Assembly: GCA_902612575.1 (NCBI GenBank) | Contig: CACMDZ010000004.1 | Coordinates: 1 to 64,000, forward strand | Length of the DNA stretch: 64,000 nt | Direction of reading: 5' to 3' | DNA from: an uncultured Pelagibacteraceae bacterium | GTDB lineage: Bacteria; Pseudomonadota; Alphaproteobacteria; Pelagibacterales; Pelagibacteraceae | Shown: positions 58,492-64,000 of the stretch, in pieces | How the letters are laid out: each line of letters begins with the position of its first letter | Numbering within the stretch: position 1 is the first letter of the stretch | Notes under the pieces: generated by a model | Database searches by the model: none | What the model was told of the DNA's origin: nothing | The model's input: the letters and a program-made list of their open reading frames with translations, nothing else | Made by a program: the position numbers and the translations under genes

Positions 58492-58998
58492 CTAGTAATA
58501 ATAAAGGTTTGTAATTATTCCTGGAGGAAATCTAAGACCTAGTATCATTTCGAAAAATATAAAAACTACTAGTGGAAATATAATTCCAACCAGCAGTAAA
58601 TAAAAAACTCTCCTTTCACCCCAATTATAAGAAACAAATATAGAAAGTACTGAAATAGCTAAGAAAAAATCTAATGTTTTAGAAATTACTACAAATAAAA
58701 TAAAACTTAAGATTGTTAAAAAAAATGGTTTTGGAAGTTTTTTTTCTTTTTTCCAGGGATTTTTGAATGATAGATAATAAATAATTGTTGTCAAAAACAT
58801 TATCAATACTAACAATCCTTTTGGGAAAGTAGCAGGCTGAATACCTCTGTTTAAAATTGGTGGGACCTTATCAAAGGTAAAAGTAGAAATTAATAATATT
58901 GTAGAAAAAAAAATTATTACAAAAAATACTTTAAATTCATCTTTAAAAAAAAAGGGCAAACTTTTGTTTGCCCTTTTTTTATTTTGTACATTATTCAT
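58492..58998 (-). CDS. tctB: tripartite tricarboxylate transporter TctB
   Basis: A 168-residue protein with four hydrophobic segments (VFFVIIFFSTILLISTFTF, then three more), the TctB plan. The only standard in-frame start before the first membrane segment is ATG 58998. Codons 7-17 (RANKSLPFF region) are formed by the intrinsic-terminator hairpin at 58947-58980, so a terminator lies inside the coding sequence. The sequence is otherwise divergent, as usual for TctB. Confidence 0.85.
   Translation of the reverse strand: MNNVQNKKRANKSLPFFFKDEFKVFFVIIFFSTILLISTFTFDKVPPILNRGIQPATFPKGLLVLIMFLTTIIYYLSFKNPWKKEKKLPKPFFLTILSFILFVVISKTLDFFLAISVLSIFVSYNWGERRVFYLLLVGIIFPLVVFIFFEMILGLRFPPGIITNLYYY
58947..58980 (-). 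terminator. intrinsic terminator inside the tctB 5' coding region
   Basis: Arms 58947-58961 and 58966-58980 (core AAAGGGCAAAC with GTTTGCCCTTT) are exact complements with a 4-base loop. On the minus strand a run of nine U follows. It lies 43 bp after the tctC stop and within the first codons of tctB. Confidence 0.85.
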
Positions 58999-59022
58999 AA
59001 AAAAAAATGTACTTTCTTATGA

Positions 59023-59997
59023 CTAATTAATGTAACCCAAAGCTTTAAGTTGAGCAGTCATTTCTGCAAGCATTACTTCCATTTGCTTACCCCACTCATC
59101 AGCTCCAACAACACTAGTTGAGTCAAGTCCGATATCAGTTAAAAAGCTTTGGAAATATTTATGCTCCATTGCTTTTATCATAGCATCTTCCAATTGTTTC
59201 TTTCTATCAGCTGGAACTCCTTTTCTTGTTACAAATCCTCTAACAGTTGATAACACAACTGGTATTCCAAGCTCTGTAGCAGTAGGAACATTACTTAATT
59301 TTTCCATTCTGTTACTTGCAAGAACAACTGAAACACATAATGTTCCATCTTCAATTTCAGTAACTGCTTCACCTAAGTTTAAAACACCTACATCAATATC
59401 TCCTTTGATAAGGTTAGTTTTAATTGGACCAACACCTTTATAAGGAACAATTGTTGGGTCTGTTAATTTTCCTTTTTTTGTAAAAGCAATCGCGCTTACA
59501 TCATCAATACCACCAACATGAGTAGTACCATATTTTAATGATTTTGATTTTTGAGCGCTAATAAATTTTTTAGCATCTTTAATATCATTTTTACAATTTA
59601 CGACAAATAACTGAGGATCATCAGTTCCTCTAGCAAGTGGTTGCATATCACTTAGTTTAACTTTTGTTTTTCCTAATGCCATAGAAACAGCATGTCCTGT
59701 TGTCCAAGTTAAAGTATGTTGACCGTCTGCTGGTAAAGTCATCATGTAATCCATAGATGCAGCTCCACCACCACCTTTTTTGTTAACTAATTGCATATCT
59801 TGTTTTAGATACCTTCTAGTTCTTAACAACATCATTCTAGTAGTTACGTCAGTACCACCACCAAAACCAGCGTGTGTAATAGCTTGAATTGGGTGACCAT
59901 CTGCTTTTGCAGAAGTAATCATAAGTGGAAGTGCAACAACAAAAAATTCAGTTACCAAAAATGCGGCAGCTAAAAATAATTTAAAACTTTTTTTCAT
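59023..59997 (-). CDS. tctC: tripartite tricarboxylate transporter solute-binding protein TctC
   Basis: A 324-residue periplasmic binding protein of the Bug/TctC family. Signal peptide at 1-32 (FLAAAFLVTEFFVVALPLMITSAKA). Seen: HAGFGGGTDVTTRMMLL near 41, the family's phosphate/carboxylate loop GTTHVGGIDDVSAIAF near 155-170 and VPYKGVGPIKTNLIKGDIDVGV near 184. Carboxylate-binding by family. SD AGAGGGAAAT is strong. Start shares a spacer with the divergent pdxA-like gene. Confidence 0.92.
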   Translation of the reverse strand: MKKSFKLFLAAAFLVTEFFVVALPLMITSAKADGHPIQAITHAGFGGGTDVTTRMMLLRTRRYLKQDMQLVNKKGGGGAASMDYMMTLPADGQHTLTWTTGHAVSMALGKTKVKLSDMQPLARGTDDPQLFVVNCKNDIKDAKKFISAQKSKSLKYGTTHVGGIDDVSAIAFTKKGKLTDPTIVPYKGVGPIKTNLIKGDIDVGVLNLGEAVTEIEDGTLCVSVVLASNRMEKLSNVPTATELGIPVVLSTVRGFVTRKGVPADRKKQLEDAMIKAMEHKYFQSFLTDIGLDSTSVVGADEWGKQMEVMLAEMTAQLKALGYIN

Positions 59998-60021
59998 TAT
60001 TTCCCTCTTTTTTAGTTAATT

Positions 60022-60035
60022 TATATTTAAATATA
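60022..60035. promoter_or_regulatory. AT palindrome in the tctC / pdxA-like spacer
   Basis: TATATTTAAATATA, a 14-bp perfect palindrome between two divergent genes. The core TATATTT..AAATATA is the same as in the palindrome upstream of dctP (43901-43923). Low complexity makes the meaning uncertain. Confidence 0.3.
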
Positions 60036-60069
60036 TAAACATAATCTGATACATAGCGTAAAGTAAAAA

Positions 60070-61068
60070 ATGGCTCAAAATAAAATTAACATAGCAGTTC
60101 TTCTAGGGGATCCTTCTGGTATAGGCCCCGAATTGGTCTCAAAACTATTATCTGATGAAATCACAAACAAGGCTAATATAATTATCATAGGTGAAAAAAA
60201 TATTTTAGAAAGTGGAAATAAAATTTCAGGTATAAATCATAATTTAAATTTTGTTGAAAATTTTGATAGTATTGATTTTGCAAAAGATAATAAATTTTTT
60301 CTAGATATCTCTGAAGGTAAAAATTATAATTATAAATTATCTGAGTGCTCTAAAGAGGCAGGAGAAAGTGTTTTAGCTTCTTTGAATTTAGCTTTAGATC
60401 TTGCTAAGGAAAATAAAATTCATGCAATAAACTTTGGACCATTTAACAAAACAAGCCTTAAACTTGGAGGAAATAAATATTCTGATGAATTACATTTAAT
60501 GGCTGAAAAGTTAGAGGTTAAAAATTTTTTTTGTGAGTTTAATGTTATTGATAATTTTTGGACTGCAAGGGTATCATCTCATATTCCAATAAAAGAAGTA
60601 CCAGAACATGTAAAAAAGGAAAAAATTATTAAGCCAATTAAGCTTATAAATGAAACTATGAAGTTAAATGGTATTAAAAATCCAAGAGTAGCAGTTCAAG
60701 CATTAAATCCTCATGCTGAATTTGGAACAGAAGAAAAAGAAGAAATTATACCTGCAATAGAGGAGGCAAAAAAACTAGGTATTGATGCTGATGGACCTTT
60801 GCCATGTGATACTTCTTTTATTACTGCTTATAAAAATGGAAATCATGATTGTATTGTTGGTATGTATCATGATGCTTTGCAATCAGGTTTAAAAGCATTT
60901 GGATTTGATAGAGGAGTAACTGTACAAGGAGGTTTGCCAGTCCCTATAACCACTCCTGCCCATGGTACAGCTTTTGATATTGCTGGTAAAAATAAAGCAA
61001 ATTTAGAACCAACTTTGAATTCGTTTAAAATTGCACTTACAATGGCTGAAAATAAAAATAGATTATGA
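60070..61068 (+). CDS. PdxA-family dehydrogenase, atypical (sugar-acid type candidate)
   Basis: A 332-residue member of the PdxA family, whose enzymes oxidise and decarboxylate 4-phosphohydroxy-L-threonine (vitamin B6 route) or phospho-D-threonate (PdxA2). Seen: AVLLGDPSGIGPELVSKL, AINFGPFNKTSLK, ALNPHAEFGTEE and VGMYHDALQSGLKAF. Two of the three metal histidines are present (NPHA and MYHD), but the usual GHTE motif with the first one reads DELH, a shift of key residues, and the GEGGHMG loop is shortened. The neighbours are sugar-acid genes. So a non-B6 substrate is more likely than PLP synthesis. Confidence 0.88.
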   Translation: MAQNKINIAVLLGDPSGIGPELVSKLLSDEITNKANIIIIGEKNILESGNKISGINHNLNFVENFDSIDFAKDNKFFLDISEGKNYNYKLSECSKEAGESVLASLNLALDLAKENKIHAINFGPFNKTSLKLGGNKYSDELHLMAEKLEVKNFFCEFNVIDNFWTARVSSHIPIKEVPEHVKKEKIIKPIKLINETMKLNGIKNPRVAVQALNPHAEFGTEEKEEIIPAIEEAKKLGIDADGPLPCDTSFITAYKNGNHDCIVGMYHDALQSGLKAFGFDRGVTVQGGLPVPITTPAHGTAFDIAGKNKANLEPTLNSFKIALTMAENKNRL

Positions 61069-61089
61069 AATTAAAAAATTTAAAAAAAA

Positions 61090-62265
61090 ATGACAAAGAT
61101 TAAAAGCATAAGAACAAAAGTTTATCAATGGAATGGCAAAACTGTTCCACCACAAAATAATTTTTGTACAAATGCTTCTGACCTTTTATTTGAAAAATCT
61201 GATGCAATGGGATCTTTTAGATTTCATGAATGGTTGATATGTGAAGTTGAAACAGACGATGGAATTATTGGAATTGGAAATGCAGCGCTTGCTCCACAAT
61301 TAGTAAAAAAAACCATTGATACTTATTTAACTCCTTTAGTTATTGGTGAGGACCCTTTTGATTATGCTTATATTTGGGAAAAAATGTACAGAAGAACTCA
61401 TGCATGGGGAAGAAGAGGATTAGGAATGGTCGCTATTTCAGCAATTGATATTGCTCTGTGGGATATAATGGGAAAAATTACAAATAAACCAGTTTTCAAA
61501 TTATTAGGTGGAAGAACTAAAGAAAAAATTCCAGTTTATGCCTCAAAACTTTATAGCCAACCAATAAAAGAACTACAAAAAGAAGCTGAAAGTTACGTTA
61601 ATCAAGGTTTTAAAATGTTTAAAATGAGATTTGGATGGGGACCAAAAGATGGACCTGATGGAATGAAGAAAAATTTGGAACTAGCAGAGGCTGTTAGAGA
61701 AGTGATTGGCTATGACACAGACCTTATGATGGAATGTTATATGGGATGGAATTTAGACTACTCTAAAAGAATGATTCCTAAATTAGTAAAATTTAATCCT
61801 AGATGGTTAGAGGAGCCTGTGATAGCAGACGATATTCATGGTTATGCGGAGCTAAATAATATGAACGCTATTCCAATTTCTGGTGGAGAGCATGAATTCA
61901 ACTTATTTGGATTTAAACAACTATTAGACTTAAAAGCAGTTAGTTATATTCAATATGATAATAATAGGGTTGGTGGTTTCACTATTGCAAATAAAATAAA
62001 TGCGTTAGCTGAAGCTTATCAAGTTCCAGTCATTCCACATGCTGGGCAAATGCATAATTATCATTTAACAATGTCTAACTTTAATTGTCCTATATCCGAA
62101 TTTTTTCCTGTACACGATGTAGAAATTGGTAATGAGCTATTTTACTATATTTTTGAAGGTGACCCAGCTCCTGAAAACGGATTTATTAACTTGGACGACA
62201 ATAAACCTGGCCTAGGTTTAACTACAACTGATAAATTTAAATCAGATTTCAAAATAATCGAATAA
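61090..62265 (+). CDS. enolase-superfamily dehydratase, L-rhamnonate-dehydratase-like
   Basis: A 391-residue mandelate-racemase-fold enzyme. Seen: [22 protein letters not shown] near 115-137, [18 protein letters not shown] near 178, metal ligands in [15 protein letters not shown] and ISGGEHEF, catalytic histidine in [12 protein letters not shown] near 320, and [19 protein letters not shown]. The WGPxDGxxG block and the carboxy-terminal NGxIxxxxxPGxG resemble L-rhamnonate dehydratase. The second Lys/Asp acid differ from the MR group at 37198-38370. Lies 21 bp after the PdxA-like gene. Confidence 0.9.
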   Translation: MTKIKSIRTKVYQWNGKTVPPQNNFCTNASDLLFEKSDAMGSFRFHEWLICEVETDDGIIGIGNAALAPQLVKKTIDTYLTPLVIGEDPFDYAYIWEKMYRRTHAWGRRGLGMVAISAIDIALWDIMGKITNKPVFKLLGGRTKEKIPVYASKLYSQPIKELQKEAESYVNQGFKMFKMRFGWGPKDGPDGMKKNLELAEAVREVIGYDTDLMMECYMGWNLDYSKRMIPKLVKFNPRWLEEPVIADDIHGYAELNNMNAIPISGGEHEFNLFGFKQLLDLKAVSYIQYDNNRVGGFTIANKINALAEAYQVPVIPHAGQMHNYHLTMSNFNCPISEFFPVHDVEIGNELFYYIFEGDPAPENGFINLDDNKPGLGLTTTDKFKSDFKIIE

Positions 62266-63180
62266 CTAATAATTTTCTACTTCATTAATACTGGGCATTG
62301 AATTTGCTGCGCCTGCTTTTGTTGTGGAAATTGCAGCTACTTTATTTGAAAATTCTAAAGCATCTTTGATTTTTAAATTATTGGATAAAGCATAAGCAAA
62401 TGCTCCATTAAAAGCATCACCTGCTCCCGTTGTATCTATAACTTTATCCTTTAAACTATAAACATCTATAAAAAAACTTTCATCAGAATTTGCAAAGTAA
62501 AGACCTTTTGGGCCTAATGTTATGACTATATTTTTTACTCCTTTTGTTAAAAAAGTTTTTGCAGCTACTTCAATTTCTGTTTTACTTTCAACCTTTTTGC
62601 CTAAATAAAAACTTGCTTCAGTTTCATTAGGAGTAAAATAATCAATACATTTAAAATCACTTTCTTTAATATCTGATGCAGGAGCTGGATTAAAAATAGT
62701 AATAGACCCTGTCTCTTTTGCTCTATTTAGTGCATAACTAGTTACTTCATTAGGTGTTTCAAGTTGTGTTAAAAAAATTTCTGATTTTTTTATAAAATCA
62801 ATATTGTTATCAATATCTTCATTAGATATCGACCCAGCTGCTCCTGGTACAATATTGATTGCATTATCCCCTGTTTTTTCATTTATCATTATGCCCGCAA
62901 CACCAGTTGACTGATTTGGGTCTTGGATTATTGAGCCTGTATTAATTCCAGCTTCTTCATAAAGTTCTAGAGCCATCTTTGCATTTTGATCTTTTCCTAT
63001 TTTAGTGATAAAATTTACGTTTCCACCAAGTCTTGCAGCAGCAATCGCTTGATTAGACCCTTTGCCGCCTGGTCCAATTATATGATTTTTACCTAAAACT
63101 GTTTCTCCTTTAACAGGAATTTTTTCAGCAAAGAAACATAAGTCAGCTACGAATACTCCAAAAATGCATATAGAGTTCAT
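62266..63180 (-). CDS. rbsK: ribokinase (PfkB family)
   Basis: A 304-residue ATP-dependent sugar kinase. Seen: PVKGETVLGKNHIIGPGGKGSNQAIAAARLGG (the RbsK N-terminal signature, residues 23-54), NPAPASDI and NETEAS mid-domain, and the catalytic base region VIDTTGAGDAFNGAFAYAL near 245-263. Makes ribose 5-phosphate from ribose, although deoxyribose or other sugars are possible. Its start overlaps the FucU-like stop by one base; convergent with the dehydratase, stops adjacent. Confidence 0.93.
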   Translation of the reverse strand: MNSICIFGVFVADLCFFAEKIPVKGETVLGKNHIIGPGGKGSNQAIAAARLGGNVNFITKIGKDQNAKMALELYEEAGINTGSIIQDPNQSTGVAGIMINEKTGDNAINIVPGAAGSISNEDIDNNIDFIKKSEIFLTQLETPNEVTSYALNRAKETGSITIFNPAPASDIKESDFKCIDYFTPNETEASFYLGKKVESKTEIEVAAKTFLTKGVKNIVITLGPKGLYFANSDESFFIDVYSLKDKVIDTTGAGDAFNGAFAYALSNNLKIKDALEFSNKVAAISTTKAGAANSMPSINEVENY

Positions 63181-63644
63181 TATTTATCAAGAACCCAAAC
63201 GCTACCATCTGGTTTAATTACTCCTTTTGTTAGTATAAAACATCCATAAGGTCTTGTTTCAGAAGTAGATACGATTAATTGAGATTTCTTTGCTACTTTA
63301 TAAAATTCTTGTCTCTCAATTGAGCCTACTTTCCAATTTTCTCCAGAAGTTTCTCTCACAGCTTTTATAAAATCTTTGTGACACTCTGTTAATTCATCTG
63401 GTTTATTATCAACTTGCATTCTCTCTGCAGCAGAGTCAATAAAACTATCTAATGGAAAAACTGAAAGAATAGCTTTTGCAGCTTCATAGATATTAACACC
63501 ATCTAATCTAATTACTTTATTATTTAAAGAATGAGAATAAGCAGGAAAATTTGCATCTGTTAACACTAATTTATCACCATGTCCCATGGCTCTTAAATGA
63601 TATAATAGTTTAGGATTTAAAATTGGATTAATATTAATTAGCAT
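63180..63644 (-). CDS. RbsD/FucU family mutarotase
   Basis: A 154-residue sugar-anomer isomerase that speeds interconversion of pyranose/furanose or alpha/beta forms. Seen: INPILNPKLLYHLRAMGHGDKLVLTDANFP, with the catalytic histidine in GHGD near 21, and the C-terminal SETRPYGCFILTKGVI with the conserved tyrosine. These features fit L-fucose mutarotase (FucU) better than D-ribose pyranase (RbsD), which is about 130 residues. With RbsK next to it, ribose is the other option. A terminator separates it from the binding-protein gene upstream. Confidence 0.87.
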   Translation of the reverse strand: MLININPILNPKLLYHLRAMGHGDKLVLTDANFPAYSHSLNNKVIRLDGVNIYEAAKAILSVFPLDSFIDSAAERMQVDNKPDELTECHKDFIKAVRETSGENWKVGSIERQEFYKVAKKSQLIVSTSETRPYGCFILTKGVIKPDGSVWVLDK

Positions 63645-63667
63645 TAGAATACTATATTACATAAAAA

Positions 63668-63696
63668 AAAAGGGTGAAATAAAATTCCACCCTTTT
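63668..63696 (-). terminator. intrinsic terminator after the RbsB-type gene
   Basis: AAAAGGGTG (63668-63676) pairs with CACCCTTTT (63688-63696), loop of 11 bases with extra A-U pairs, followed on the minus strand by nine U. It lies 21 bp after the binding-protein stop and before the fucU-like gene. Confidence 0.8.
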
Positions 63697-63716
63697 AATT
63701 TTGTTTTTTCTAAAGA

Positions 63717-64000
63717 TTATTTAAAATCGTTAGCGTTTTCTTTAGTTACTAATTGTGTTCCTGTATCAATATTAGGATCAATACTTCCACCATTAGCTAA
63801 CTCAAGAGCATATTTAACTCCATATGCACCCATGTTGTATGAGAACTGAGCTATTGTTGCAGTCATCTCTCCTTTTAAGATACTTGTAGCAGCATCAGGA
63901 GTAGCATCAAAACCAACAACGATTACATCATTCATATCAGCATCCTTAAGAGCTTGCATTGCACCTAAACCCATATTGTCGTTAGAAGCAAATATTGCTT
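63717..64000 (-). CDS. ribose-type ABC transporter solute-binding protein (C-terminal part, cut by window edge)
   Basis: The last 94 residues of a periplasmic sugar-binding protein of the RbsB family; the rest lies beyond position 64000. In frame from the edge: AIFASNDNMGLGAMQALKDA, the RbsB hinge motif, then VVGFDATPDAATSILKGEMTATIAQF and YGVKYALELANGG near the C-terminus. It feeds a CUT2 transporter whose ATPase and permease genes would be outside the window, unless the operon order differs. Part of a leftward unit with fucU-like and rbsK genes. Confidence 0.9.
   Translation of the reverse strand, partial: AIFASNDNMGLGAMQALKDADMNDVIVVGFDATPDAATSILKGEMTATIAQFSYNMGAYGVKYALELANGGSIDPNIDTGTQLVTKENANDFK

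Noticed and set aside
1-64000. Riboswitches (glycine, SAM, TPP, cobalamin)
   Set aside because: No conserved core sequence recognised in the spacers; most spacers are under 100 bp. A covariance-model search would be decisive.

Overview
The window is about 30% GC, gene-dense (often 1-5 bp gaps or short overlaps), and carries no rRNA, tRNA, IS element, prophage or CRISPR that I can see. The gene set (NAD-dependent formate dehydrogenase, TRAP, tricarboxylate and ABC uptake systems led by solute-binding proteins, amidinotransferase next to threonine aldolase, gamma-butyrobetaine hydroxylase-like enzyme, very short spacers) points to a streamlined marine alphaproteobacterium of the SAR11 / Pelagibacterales type. 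This is inference from gene content and base composition, not a marker-gene placement.

Layout. 1-10.9 kb: oxidoreductases (SDR, PQQ-type sugar dehydrogenase, FAD oxidase), EamA exporters, MsrA, formate dehydrogenase, an HPP membrane protein, an Fe-S scaffold-like protein, amidinotransferase and threonine aldolase. 10.9-15.7 kb: a scarred region with a secreted trypsin-like protease and a lipoprotein between direct repeats, a truncated second copy of a small gene, a frameshifted small membrane protein, a hydroxyacid dehydrogenase, and two truncated genes joined at a deletion scar. 15.7-19.7 kb: racemase, 1-Cys peroxiredoxin, ETHE1-like sulfur dioxygenase, a 36-residue cysteine-rich metallothionein-like ORF, cysE and cysK. 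19.7-24.2 kb: an operon of about a dozen very small genes, most of them methionine-rich NTF2-like or ferredoxin-like-fold proteins, ending in an exported cupredoxin and an SMR-like membrane protein that lacks the family's glutamate. 24.2-33.6 kb: DUF952, AhpD-like protein, a complete dipeptide/oligopeptide ABC transporter, amidotransferase, inositol-phosphatase family protein, gamma-butyrobetaine hydroxylase-like enzyme and CcdA.

33.6-64 kb is a carbohydrate and sugar-acid island. A leftward operon runs from a TRAP transporter through a beta-hydroxyacid dehydrogenase, a BDH2-like SDR, an FAH-family hydrolase, an enolase-superfamily dehydratase and an SMP-30 lactonase into PEP carboxylase and CcdA. 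The combination resembles the non-phosphorylative L-fucose (deoxysugar) route. Next come an IlvD/Edd dehydratase with a hydroxyacid dehydrogenase, a UxaA-type dehydratase, a glucose-type ABC transporter with an SDR and a Gfo/Idh oxidoreductase, a TctCBA transporter with an SDR and a ROK kinase, an atypical PdxA-family dehydrogenase with a rhamnonate-dehydratase-like enzyme, and FucU, ribokinase and the C-terminus of a ribose-type binding protein. No transcription-factor gene is visible anywhere in the window. Control may rest on hairpins: the gene for each of five solute-binding proteins is followed by a stem-loop before the next gene of its operon.

The best candidates for something undescribed are the methionine-rich small-protein operon (19.7-24.2 kb), the metallothionein-like ORF in the sulfur locus, and the repeat-flanked protease/lipoprotein cassette.
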